Assembly: GCA_002396505.1 (NCBI GenBank)
Contig: DGYA01000067.1
Coordinates: 10,427 to 26,213, forward strand
Length of the DNA: 15,787 bases
Direction: 5' to 3'
Origin: Cyanobacteria bacterium UBA5018
Lineage (GTDB): Bacteria > Cyanobacteriota > Cyanobacteriia > PCC-6307 > Cyanobiaceae
The notes below the pieces were generated by a model. That model did no database searches. It saw nothing but the letters and a program-made list of their open reading frames with translations, and was not told where the DNA came from. Within the stretch, counting starts at the first letter, position 1. Every line of letters begins with the position of its first letter. This document shows positions 1 to 7,317 of the stretch, in pieces. Both the position numbers and the translations under genes were made by a program.

Positions 1-1400
1 ACGACATGTCGATCAGCCCACCGGTGGGAGCTCTCTCCACCCACCTCAACCGCATGCGGTTGAGCAAGCCGATCCAATTCCTCCAGGACAACGCCGAGGA
101 GGCGATCAAGAACCTGCCCTTCCTGCACGGTGAGCTGCCCAGCGAGCTCAAAACCCTCAAAGAGAGCATGAAGCGCCTTGCGGTGCCAAAGCTGGGGGCC
201 GTGTTCGAGGAGCTGGGCTTCACCTACATGGGGCCGATTGACGGCCATGACATCGCCGGCATGGTGAGGGTGTTCCAGCAGGCCCACGCCCATGAGGGCC
301 CGGTGCTGGTGCACGTGGCCACCACCAAGGGCAAGGGCTATGCCTACGCGGAGGCGGATCAGGTGGGCTACCACGCCCAAAATGCCTTTGATCTGGCCAC
401 CGGCAAGGCCTATCCCTCCAGCAAGCCCAAGCCCCCCAGCTATTCCAAGGTATTTGGCCAAACCCTGGTCAAGCTCTGCGAGCAGGATCAATCCGTGGTG
501 GGCATTACCGCCGCCATGGCTACAGGTACGGGTCTGGATCTGCTGGAGAAGGCGCTGCCCGCCCAGTATTTCGATGTCGGTATCGCCGAGCAGCACGCGG
601 TGACCATGGCGGCTGGCATGGCCTGCCAAGGTATCAAGCCGGTGGTTGCTATCTACAGCACCTTCCTGCAGCGCGCCTACGACCAGGTGATTCACGATGT
701 GGGCATTCAGAATCTGCCCGTCACCTTCGTGTTGGATCGAGCCGGCATCGTCGGCGCCGATGGTCCAACCCACCAGGGCCAGTACGACATCAGCTACCTG
801 CGCGCCGTGCCCAATTTCACGGTGATGGCCCCTAAGGATGAGGGGGAATTACAGCGCATGCTGGTTACCTCCATCCACCACAGCGGCCCCTGCGCCATCC
901 GCATTCCTCGCGGTGAAGGCGAGGGTGTGCCCCTGGCGGAAGAGGGCTTTGAAACCCTGGAGATTGGCAGGGGTGAGCTGCTCACCGATGGCGATGATCT
1001 GTTGATCGTGGCCTATGGCTCGATGGTTTATCCGGCCCTGGCCACCGCCGGGCTGCTGCAGGAGCGGGGGGTGCGGGCCGCGGTGATCAACGCCCGTTTC
1101 CTGCGGCCCCTCGATGAGGCCCTGATCCGTCCGCTGGCCCAGCGCATCGGTCGCGTGGTGACCATGGAGGAGGGAGCCCTGCCCGCCGGATTCGGCGCCG
1201 CCGTGGTCGAGTGCCTCAGCGATCACGGCCTGCTGGTGCCCGTGCTGCGCTTGGGGATCCCCGATCAGCTGGTGGACCATGCCAGCCCCAAACAGAGCAA
1301 GGAGGCCCTGGGCCTCACCCCAGCCCAGATGGCCGAACGCATCCTTGAGCGTTTTGGTGCCAGCCTGATCCTTGAGTCTCGTCAGGCCCTAGCGGTTTGA
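1..1400 (+). CDS. dxs: 1-deoxy-D-xylulose-5-phosphate synthase, 5'-truncated by window edge
   Basis: The enzyme is thiamine-diphosphate dependent and joins pyruvate with glyceraldehyde 3-phosphate to give DXP, the first step of the MEP isoprenoid pathway in the cytoplasm. The reading frame is open to the window edge (first full codon at 3-5), so the ATG at position 6 is internal. The N-terminal part of the usual ~640 residues is missing and about 465 are present. Visible hallmarks are SISPPVG at the start, YMGPIDGHD, KGKGYAYAE, the pyrimidine-binding domain with GIAEQHAV (catalytic Glu codon 588-590), DRAGIVGADGPTHQG, and a C-terminal transketolase domain ending in TGA at 1398-1400. A FAD oxidoreductase of the geranylgeranyl-reductase type follows 58 bases downstream on the same strand, an isoprenoid-themed pairing. 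No frameshift is seen. The family assignment is very secure. Confidence 0.97.
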   Translation, partial: DMSISPPVGALSTHLNRMRLSKPIQFLQDNAEEAIKNLPFLHGELPSELKTLKESMKRLAVPKLGAVFEELGFTYMGPIDGHDIAGMVRVFQQAHAHEGPVLVHVATTKGKGYAYAEADQVGYHAQNAFDLATGKAYPSSKPKPPSYSKVFGQTLVKLCEQDQSVVGITAAMATGTGLDLLEKALPAQYFDVGIAEQHAVTMAAGMACQGIKPVVAIYSTFLQRAYDQVIHDVGIQNLPVTFVLDRAGIVGADGPTHQGQYDISYLRAVPNFTVMAPKDEGELQRMLVTSIHHSGPCAIRIPRGEGEGVPLAEEGFETLEIGRGELLTDGDDLLIVAYGSMVYPALATAGLLQERGVRAAVINARFLRPLDEALIRPLAQRIGRVVTMEEGALPAGFGAAVVECLSDHGLLVPVLRLGIPDQLVDHASPKQSKEALGLTPAQMAERILERFGASLILESRQALAV

Positions 1401-1458
1401 CGCCTCGCCCCTGACCGTCATCAACGCCTCTTCATATTTCCTGCCAAGCCAGGCCCAG

Positions 1459-2739
1459 GTGGCGCCGGGTTCCCCCGAGCGCCTGAATTTTGAACTGCCC
1501 CTGGATAGCCAAATTCCCCTGGCTGGGCAGGTGCCCCTGGATTGCCAGGTACTGGTGGTGGGAGCCGGACCATCCGGCTCTCGCTTAGCGGCGGCATTGG
1601 CTAGGGCGGGACTAGACGTGGTGCTGATCGATCGCTTGAGTGATCTGCGCAGCGCCGCCTTCAGCAGTGCGGCCCTGCCCATGGCGGCGGTTAGGCGGTT
1701 TGGGCTACCGGAGCGGGTTGTGGCCAGCCTTTGGAGTGGTTGGCAGCTGGTGGGACCCGACGATCGCCAAAGGCATTGGCAGGCGGATCAGCACCAGGGG
1801 GCGGTGCTGGATTTCGGCGCCCTGCGCCAGTGGTTGGCGGGTGAGGCCAGCTGCGCCGGGGTGCGCCTGCTACTCGGTTGGCGTGCCCAGGGCTGCCACA
1901 GCGACGGCCCCAGCAGTCTGCAAACCATGCTGCTGGGGCCTGGCGGCCAGAGGCGCTGCCTGACCAGTGGTTGGGTAGTGGATGCCAGCGGCGAAAGCCG
2001 CAGCTTGTTGGGCAAACCGCCAGGGAATTCGCTGGTAAGCGGTGTGGGGGTGGAATGGCTTTTGCAGGTGAGCGATGCGCAATGGCACAGCTGGAGCGAC
2101 CGGTTGAGTTTCTTTCTCGGTTCGAGCTGGGTGCAACAGGGCTACGGCTGGATTTTTCCGATGGCGCCGGGCCAACTGAAATTGGGGGTGTGCCGGCTGC
2201 TGGATCCAGGCCGTCGCCAACCAGCTCTCGCTGCGGAGCTACAGCAGTTACTGGCCAGGACGGAGCTCAGCGGTGCTGAGGTGCTGGATCGCCATGGCGG
2301 TCGCATTAGCAGCACGATTAATCGGGAAGAGCCCCATAGTCGTGGCCGCTTGCTGGGCCTGGGCGATGCTGTCAGTACCGCCAACCTGTTGGGGGGGGAG
2401 GGGATTCGCCACGCCCTCTCGGCGGCTGAGCTGCTGGCGCCGCTGTTGGTCGAGGCGGTGCGTCTAGAGGCAGCTGGCCAAGGACGAAGGGCGGCAAGGT
2501 TGTTGCGGCGCTACCCGATCCAGCTACGGCGAGCCCTGGGCTGGCGCTGGAACTTGAGCGGTCGGCTGGCCCGTCGCACCTGGTTGTCGCTGGCCGATCA
2601 GCGCTCGGATCGGCGACTGCAGCTGCTACTGAAGGGATTGGAGCAATGCAGGGCGGAAGATCTTTCGGCCTTGCTATTTGACTACCGATTTGAGCGCTAT
2701 GGATTTAAAGCACTGCCCTATCTATTGGGTTGGCGCTAA
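1459..2739 (+). CDS. FAD-dependent oxidoreductase, geranylgeranyl-reductase-like
   Basis: This 426-residue flavoprotein has the layout of the geranylgeranyl reductase / lycopene cyclase superfamily. A dinucleotide-binding GAGPSG lies at residues 35-40 with an acidic residue (Asp58) ending the second strand. DASGESR is at 175-181. The YGWIFP motif typical of geranylgeranyl reductases is at 229-234. The second FAD motif is GDA (302-304) followed by GGEGIRHAL (312-320). No signal peptide is seen. The frame is open back to a TAG at 1390 and contains no upstream ATG, so a GTG start at 1459 is used. A GTG around 1531 would also leave the Rossmann motif intact. The gene lies just behind dxs and could be co-transcribed with it. 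The substrate is not readable from sequence: reduction of a prenyl chain (chlorophyll, tocopherol or lipid) is the family-based guess. ChlP itself is usually more strongly conserved, so I do not call it that. Confidence 0.8.
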   Translation: MAPGSPERLNFELPLDSQIPLAGQVPLDCQVLVVGAGPSGSRLAAALARAGLDVVLIDRLSDLRSAAFSSAALPMAAVRRFGLPERVVASLWSGWQLVGPDDRQRHWQADQHQGAVLDFGALRQWLAGEASCAGVRLLLGWRAQGCHSDGPSSLQTMLLGPGGQRRCLTSGWVVDASGESRSLLGKPPGNSLVSGVGVEWLLQVSDAQWHSWSDRLSFFLGSSWVQQGYGWIFPMAPGQLKLGVCRLLDPGRRQPALAAELQQLLARTELSGAEVLDRHGGRISSTINREEPHSRGRLLGLGDAVSTANLLGGEGIRHALSAAELLAPLLVEAVRLEAAGQGRRAARLLRRYPIQLRRALGWRWNLSGRLARRTWLSLADQRSDRRLQLLLKGLEQCRAEDLSALLFDYRFERYGFKALPYLLGWR

Positions 2740-2750
2740 TCAAGTGTCAC

Positions 2751-2781
2751 AAAAAAACCAGCGCTAGAATCCTAGCGCTGG
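2751..2781 (-). terminator. Rho-independent terminator of psaK
   Basis: A perfect 10-bp stem (2758-2767 with 2772-2781) encloses a 4-base loop. Read on the minus strand it is followed by seven T (2751-2757). This is a textbook intrinsic terminator 45 bases past the psaK stop. It lies between convergent genes, and the plus-strand side lacks a T-run, so it probably serves psaK rather than the plus-strand oxidoreductase. Confidence 0.92.
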
Positions 2782-2825
2782 AGAATATTCCCTGAATCAG
2801 CTGGTAGTCGCCCAGTGGCGGCAGT

Positions 2826-3083
2826 TCAGAGCACGCCGCGGGAAGCCAGGCCCTGAATGGCGCCAATGCCCAGGATGTGACCCAGGCTGGTGGTGGCCAG
2901 CAGCGAAGCGTGGCTGAGGCCGCCGAACAGGGTGGCGTTGGGCAGAGGCGCGCCCACATTGGGGTGCTTGATGGTGGCCTTGCCGATGGCAATGGCGATC
3001 ACGTTGGCGACGATCATCACCAGGGCCACCTTCGGCGACCAGGAGATGGTGGCGGGAGCAATGGCCAGGAAGGGAGCGATCAT
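2826..3083 (-). CDS. psaK: Photosystem I reaction centre subunit PsaK (subunit X)
   Basis: PsaK is a small two-helix thylakoid membrane subunit at the edge of photosystem I that binds antenna chlorophyll. The 85-residue product has the family layout: an APATISWSPK start, a first hydrophobic helix at about residues 17-35, a polar loop with HPNVGAPLPN (40-49), a second helix at about 57-78, and the conserved ending GHILGIGAIQGLASRGVL. The length matches the family. The ATG at 3083 gives the expected N-terminus just ahead of the first helix; no clear Shine-Dalgarno precedes it. The next gene upstream on the same strand ends 54 bases before this start, so the psaK promoter must lie in that short gap or inside the 3' end of the channel-like gene, unless the two are co-transcribed. 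A strong terminator follows. Confidence 0.96.
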   Translation of the reverse strand: MIAPFLAIAPATISWSPKVALVMIVANVIAIAIGKATIKHPNVGAPLPNATLFGGLSHASLLATTSLGHILGIGAIQGLASRGVL

Positions 3084-3137
3084 TGAGCAAAAACCGACAC
3101 CCCATCCTCAGCCCCACAGGCACTGGTAGCGCCCTGC

Positions 3138-4493
3138 TTAAAACTTGTTGATTCGCCTGGGCTGCTCGACTGGAGCCTGATTTCCAGATGCGGCATTGGT
3201 CAAGGGGGCTGCACGCCGCTGGGCTGGTATCGCCTGGCCTGGGCTGACCCTGGTTTCGCCCCGCGCGGCGGCGTCCAGCAGCTGTTGTTGCAGCTCCGCT
3301 ACCACGCCTTCTCGCTTCAGTTCGCTGATGGCTTGATCGATCTGGTTGGCCCGATTTTCTGCCAAGGCTGGCGAGAAAACAAATCCCTGGGAGGCGGGCT
3401 GCTGATTGCGCAGCACCAGTTCCAGCTTCTGATTGCCGCGCAAAGCCTGCAAGTAAAGCATTTGTAGGTCGTCGGCGACCACGGCATCCACCTGGCCGGT
3501 GTTTAGCAGAGGGCCAGCATCCAGCACCGACCGGATTGGCACCAGCAGGATCGGCTTGGCTGAGTTAATTCGGCGCAGGGTGGCCTCGGCGCTGCTGCCG
3601 GGCCGCACCGCCACCCTCAGCCCGGCCAGCTCAGCCAGGCTGCGCAGCTGGGGCAGTCCTTTGGCCTGGGGTTGACTGACCACGTTGAGGGTGATGTAGC
3701 TCACCAACAGCGAGGCCGAAACGATTCGAATTACATAGCTCCCGATCACCAGAACTTGACCGCGACTGGTGCGGACGATGGTGTTGGTGCCAGGGCCGGT
3801 TGCCAGGATCTGGAATAGGCGCAGGAAATGGCGCCTTTGACCATCTTGCTTAGCTTCACTGCTCTTGGCATGGCCTTCGATCTGCCAGATCAATGCCGCC
3901 ACCAGGGCGATGCCTGATAGATAGCCCGCCAGCAGCCTCAGCAGGTCTGGGGCCAGCAGTGACTGCAGCATCGCTCGCCCCAGCTCCAGCCGACTACGGC
4001 GCATCAGCACCGCCAGGCCCCCCTCCTGAAAGGGCAGGCTAAAGCGATAGAGGGCCACCCTTTCGGGGTTGAGGCTGAGGCAACCCACCCCCAGATCGAT
4101 GCGATTGGCTGCGGCGTCCCTGAGCAGGGCGGCGGCGGAGGGCGAAGATTGCAGTTTGTAGGCGATTTCTTTGCGGCGGGCCACCCTTGCCCAGAGCTCC
4201 ACGGCCAGGCCCTGCCAATCGCCGTTGCTGTTGGCGCTGCAGGGGGCGGCGCCAGCCAGCACCCCCACCCGCAGCACCCGCTGGGACTGGCCAGTTTCGC
4301 CAGCCACATTGCCGCCAGCTGGGCCAGCGGCCGCGGCCGCCACCCCAACACCAGCCAGGCAAACCAAGGCCAGCCATAGCGATGGCAAGGCGATCACCAA
4401 CCGGGACCTTGGGCTCAGGTTGAGCAGTGCAATTAGAGGGCCTCTGAGCAGCTCCTTAGGCTTGGCCCCTGGGTGATCAGGAAAAATTGCCAT
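3138..4493 (-). CDS. Prokaryotic ionotropic glutamate receptor-like protein (GluR0-type ligand-gated channel)
   Basis: The 451-residue protein has a split periplasmic amino-acid-binding domain around a membrane unit, the order seen in bacterial GluR0 channels. An N-terminal hydrophobic stretch (about 31-56) ending in Ala-rich sequence looks like a signal peptide. Lobe 1 is at about 73-165 and includes NPER (Arg145, equivalent to the ligand-carboxylate Arg of binding proteins) and FSLPFQEGG. The first membrane helix is at about 185-204. A re-entrant pore-like loop at 222-238 carries ATGPGTN. The second helix is at about 246-272. Lobe 2 is at about 280-405, with VAVRPGSSAE and DAVVADD (Asp341/342). 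A polar tail of about 45 residues ends in NKF. The usual potassium filter TVGYGD is absent, so ion selectivity, or channel function itself, is open. It sits directly upstream of psaK on the same strand. It could instead be a membrane-anchored amino-acid sensor. Confidence 0.82.
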   Translation of the reverse strand: MAIFPDHPGAKPKELLRGPLIALLNLSPRSRLVIALPSLWLALVCLAGVGVAAAAAGPAGGNVAGETGQSQRVLRVGVLAGAAPCSANSNGDWQGLAVELWARVARRKEIAYKLQSSPSAAALLRDAAANRIDLGVGCLSLNPERVALYRFSLPFQEGGLAVLMRRSRLELGRAMLQSLLAPDLLRLLAGYLSGIALVAALIWQIEGHAKSSEAKQDGQRRHFLRLFQILATGPGTNTIVRTSRGQVLVIGSYVIRIVSASLLVSYITLNVVSQPQAKGLPQLRSLAELAGLRVAVRPGSSAEATLRRINSAKPILLVPIRSVLDAGPLLNTGQVDAVVADDLQMLYLQALRGNQKLELVLRNQQPASQGFVFSPALAENRANQIDQAISELKREGVVAELQQQLLDAAARGETRVSPGQAIPAQRRAAPLTNAASGNQAPVEQPRRINKF

Positions 4494-4598
4494 GTTGGCG
4501 GCGGCAGAGACAGGGCTGAGCGCTAATGCTTTTTGGGGCAGCTCGAAAAATCGTATATCTCACTGATCTCATGATGCGAGAGGCATTTCTAGAACTTG

Positions 4599-4615
4599 GG
4601 TGAGCCTGACTCACC
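4599..4615. repeat. Short perfect inverted repeat in intergenic region
   Basis: GGTGAG (4599-4604) and CTCACC (4610-4615) form a 6-bp perfect inverted repeat with a 5-base centre. It lies in the 263-base gap between the channel-like gene and the DUF3593 gene, about 105 bases upstream of the channel-like start. It could be an operator, but nothing identifies a regulator, and a short repeat of this size may arise by chance. Confidence 0.3.
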
Positions 4616-4756
4616 GCAGTCGAATGGATAAATTTTAGTGACGTTCCTCAGCCCGACAGCCCAATAGTCTAATAATCAAAGAGTCTGGCGGTAAATAAAT
4701 AGACTTGCCGGTGAAAGATGGAATCTAAAGATGAGCCCTTGATTTGTAAAATAGAC

Positions 4757-5080
4757 TCAGCGAGAATTCGTCTGGCGAATGGCGTTGGTAAAGCCGATCA
4801 CCACCAGTAAATTAGCCAGGGTGAGGAACACCTCGGCGCCACCGTGAAGCAGATCCACGTCGGCCAGTTGGTGGCCGTAGTAGTTGATTGCCACTAGCGC
4901 GGCCAGGATCGTGACGGCCACGAACAGCAATGTGAGTTGAAACCCCCTCAGGGCCAGCTTCGGAAAGGCTTTAATTTTGCTGGCCCACCAGAGGAAGAAC
5001 AGATATGGAAATAGGGATAAACCAAAAAATGGGGCGGGATTGATCTCCCCCAGTCGCTGTAAAAAACCGGGCTCAGCCAT
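4757..5080 (-). CDS. DUF3593 family small membrane protein
   Basis: The 107-residue product matches the DUF3593 family known from cyanobacteria and plastid-bearing eukaryotes, whose function is unknown. Visible features are NPAPFF (14-19), a first hydrophobic helix at about 17-33, a second at about 46-66, the conserved stretch DLLHGGAE (76-83) and a third helix at about 82-98. There is no signal peptide apart from the first helix, so it is probably an integral inner or thylakoid membrane protein. Its ATG overlaps the stop of the upstream DUF2499 gene by 8 bases, which implies translational coupling. The overlap and the phylogenetic restriction suggest the two proteins act together, but no biochemical role can be read from sequence. 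Confidence 0.88.
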   Translation of the reverse strand: MAEPGFLQRLGEINPAPFFGLSLFPYLFFLWWASKIKAFPKLALRGFQLTLLFVAVTILAALVAINYYGHQLADVDLLHGGAEVFLTLANLLVVIGFTNAIRQTNSR

Positions 5081-5396
5081 TGTGGGACCGCTGCTGTCTC
5101 AGCAGATTGAAGCTGGCCATGGCCAGGGTGCAGTTGCCGATCGCCGTCAGGCCGGCTTGGAGCACCACCAAGCCCTTGAGCTCGTCAGGATTGTCAAACA
5201 GGTGCCAGGTGCAGGCGGCCATGGCACTGACCAGGGCAGGCAGCATCGCCAAGGCTAGCCAGCGCCAGCCGGATTCAGCCCGGGCCGCACCGAACCGCTG
5301 CACGCTGACCATGGCCAGCATCCACTCCAAAACGGAGGCTATGTGGATCCACCAGGTGGTCAGGGAGAGGGCATGCATGGTCATAGTGTCGGACAT
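5073..5396 (-). CDS. ycf49: DUF2499 family membrane protein (Ycf49-like)
   Basis: The 107-residue protein belongs to DUF2499, the family that includes Ycf49-like proteins of cyanobacteria and algal plastids; its function is unknown. It shows three hydrophobic helices (about 14-32, 45-62 and 75-95) and the characteristic ACTWHLFDN (61-69) just after MLPALVSAM. Three in-frame ATGs lie at 5396, 5384 and 5378. The family usually begins near HALSL, so the third could be used, but AGGG a few bases before the ATG at 5396 favours that start. The gene overlaps the DUF3593 gene by 8 bases and is divergent from the ABC exporter operon, with 118 bases between them that must hold both promoters. The gene symbol follows family naming and is less certain than the family. 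Confidence 0.87.
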   Translation of the reverse strand: MSDTMTMHALSLTTWWIHIASVLEWMLAMVSVQRFGAARAESGWRWLALAMLPALVSAMAACTWHLFDNPDELKGLVVLQAGLTAIGNCTLAMASFNLLRQQRSHNG

Positions 5397-5514
5397 CGCC
5401 GCCCTGGCCGGGGGGTTAGGGGCGGCAGTTGGTCAGCCGCTACTCATCAGGTCCTGCACATCAGGCGCTCTCGCCTGCCCCAGCTTCGCCGATGGGGCTG
5501 GTTAGGGTAGGTAA

Positions 5515-6510
5515 ATGGCGATCGTGTCGGCCCGCGGCCTGAGCAAGAGCTACTGGGTGGCCGATAAGCAGCCCGGTTTTGCCGGCACCATGCGCCACTT
5601 CCTGCGCCGCCGCAGCAAGGAGTTGGCGGCGGTGCGCCAGGTGAGTTTTTCAATCGAGCCCGGTGAAGTGGTCGGGTTTCTGGGGCCCAATGGGGCCGGC
5701 AAGACCACCACTCTCAAAATGCTCACCGGTTTGATCCATCCCACGGCCGGCAGCCTGCAGGTGGCGGGCCACCTGCCCAGTCGTCGTCAGCGGGCCTTTC
5801 TCGAATCGATCACCCTGGTGATGGGCCAAAAGCAGCAGCTGATTTGGGATCTGCCACCCCTCGATTCACTGCGGGTGAATGCGGCCATCTACGGCATCGA
5901 TGATTACGAGGCCCGGCGGCGCATCGCTGAACTGGCCGAAATGCTGGAACTGGAGGATGAGCTCACTCGCCCGGTGCGCAAGCTCTCCCTGGGTCAGAGG
6001 ATGAAGGCGGAATTGCTGGCGGCACTGCTGCATCGCCCCCAGCTGTTATTTCTCGATGAACCCACCTTGGGGCTGGATGTGAATGCCCAAGCGCGGGTGC
6101 GCGCTTTCCTGGCCGATTACAACCGTCGCACCGGCGCCACCGTGCTGCTTACCAGTCACTACATGGCTGATATCACGGCCCTATGTGACCGGGTACTGCT
6201 AATCCACGAAGGCCGGTTGTTTTATGACGGCAGGCTGGAGCTGCTCAGCGAGCGCCTGGCCCCCTGGCGCCAGGTGCGGGTGGAGCTAGCCAGCCCCCAA
6301 CCGGCGGCGGCCTTTGCCAATTTTGGCGAAATTGAAAGCCTGGAGGGGTCGGAGTTGCGGCTGCTAATCCCCCGCCAGCAGCTCACCGCCAGCGTCAGCC
6401 GCCTGCTGGCCGAGCATCAGGTGGTGGATCTCGAAGTGAGTGATCCGCCGATTGAAGAGTTGATCGGCAGGCTTTTCCGGCAGGGTTCGCTGGAGGAACC
6501 GGGCCCATGA
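5515..6510 (+). CDS. ABC-2 type exporter ATP-binding protein
   Basis: This 331-residue ATPase would power an ABC-2 exporter formed with the two permeases downstream. It shows Walker A GPNGAGKTT (57-65), a Q-loop near MGQKQ (103-107), an ABC signature LSLGQR (157-162) in place of LSGGQ, Walker B LLFLDEP (177-183) with the D-loop GLD, and the switch histidine His215 in TSHY. About 100 residues follow the nucleotide domain, the C-terminal extension common in ABC-2 ATPases of the drug/polysaccharide exporter class. The ATG at 5515 has AGGGT ahead of it as a possible ribosome site. Its end overlaps the first permease by 4 bases (ATGA). The same plan of one ATPase and two ABC2_membrane_6 permeases occurs in the cyanobacterial viologen exporter VepABC; that the substrate is similar is only a guess. 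Confidence 0.93.
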   Translation: MAIVSARGLSKSYWVADKQPGFAGTMRHFLRRRSKELAAVRQVSFSIEPGEVVGFLGPNGAGKTTTLKMLTGLIHPTAGSLQVAGHLPSRRQRAFLESITLVMGQKQQLIWDLPPLDSLRVNAAIYGIDDYEARRRIAELAEMLELEDELTRPVRKLSLGQRMKAELLAALLHRPQLLFLDEPTLGLDVNAQARVRAFLADYNRRTGATVLLTSHYMADITALCDRVLLIHEGRLFYDGRLELLSERLAPWRQVRVELASPQPAAAFANFGEIESLEGSELRLLIPRQQLTASVSRLLAEHQVVDLEVSDPPIEELIGRLFRQGSLEEPGP

Positions 6511-7307
6511 ACTACCGCTACTGGTTACGGCTAGCCACCAGGCTGTGGAGCAGCGAGTACGCCCATATGTTGGAGTATCGAGCCGAAGTGATCCTCTGGG
6601 CCCTATCGGGCGTACTGCCATTAATCATGCTCGGGGTGTGGAGCGCCGCCACCGATGGCCAGGGGGCAGGTCTGGAGATGAACCAGCCGCAGTTGGCCCG
6701 TTATTTTCTGAGTGCTTTTGTGGTGCGTCAATTCACGGTGGTCTGGGTGGTGTGGCAGTTTGAACAAGATTGCCTCGATGGACGCCTCTCTCCCTATCTG
6801 CTACAACCGCTGCATCCCCTATGGCGCTACCTGGCCAGTCATCTGGCCGAACAGGCCACTAGGCTGCCATTTGTAATACTTCTTGTATCGGTATTTTTTG
6901 GCTTCCAACCCCAGGCTTTCCTGATGCCCCAGCCGGGCCGGTTGTTGCTGGCCGTATTGGCGATTGGCTTGGGTTTTGCGATTCATTTTCTGCTGCAAAG
7001 CCTGGTGGCCAGCCTCTGCTTTTGGACGGAGCGGGCTTCCGCCCTGGAGCGCTTGCTGTCGATCCCGCTATTGTTTGTCTCGGGATTGGTGGCACCCCTG
7101 GATGCTTTCCCGCCAGGGGCTCGTCAACTTGCCCTGCATACCCCCTTTCCCTGGATCATTGGTTTTCCGGCCCAGTTATTGAGCGGAGCTGAAGTAGATA
7201 TCGGGGCTGGATTTGCGGCCGTGGCGGTTTGGATTGCCCTGCTACTGCCCCTGTTGCTGCTCACTTGGCGCTTAGGGGTGCGCCGCTATTCCGCCATGGG
7301 GGCCTAG
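6507..7307 (+). CDS. ABC-2 family permease (ABC2_membrane_6 / DUF990 type), first subunit
   Basis: The 266-residue integral membrane protein has six hydrophobic segments (about 27-45, 64-84, 118-136, 146-172, 183-200 and 237-256), the usual number for an ABC-2 permease. The stretch DGRLSPYLLQPLHPLW (91-106), between the second and third helices, and the TPFPWIIGFPAQLLSG stretch (212-227) are typical of the ABC2_membrane_6 group. The gene starts within the ATGA overlap with the ATPase, indicating coupled translation, and the second permease begins 10 bases after its stop. With that second permease it probably forms a heterodimeric transport path in the cytoplasmic membrane. The cargo is unknown. 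Confidence 0.9.
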   Translation: MNYRYWLRLATRLWSSEYAHMLEYRAEVILWALSGVLPLIMLGVWSAATDGQGAGLEMNQPQLARYFLSAFVVRQFTVVWVVWQFEQDCLDGRLSPYLLQPLHPLWRYLASHLAEQATRLPFVILLVSVFFGFQPQAFLMPQPGRLLLAVLAIGLGFAIHFLLQSLVASLCFWTERASALERLLSIPLLFVSGLVAPLDAFPPGARQLALHTPFPWIIGFPAQLLSGAEVDIGAGFAAVAVWIALLLPLLLLTWRLGVRRYSAMGA

Positions 7308-7317
7308 CGGCGCACCG

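Noticed and set aside
2747..3123. Other frames overlapping psaK (81- and 108-codon minus-strand, 69- and 79-codon plus-strand)
   Set aside because: PsaK matches its family over its whole length, and these frames are shadows of it.
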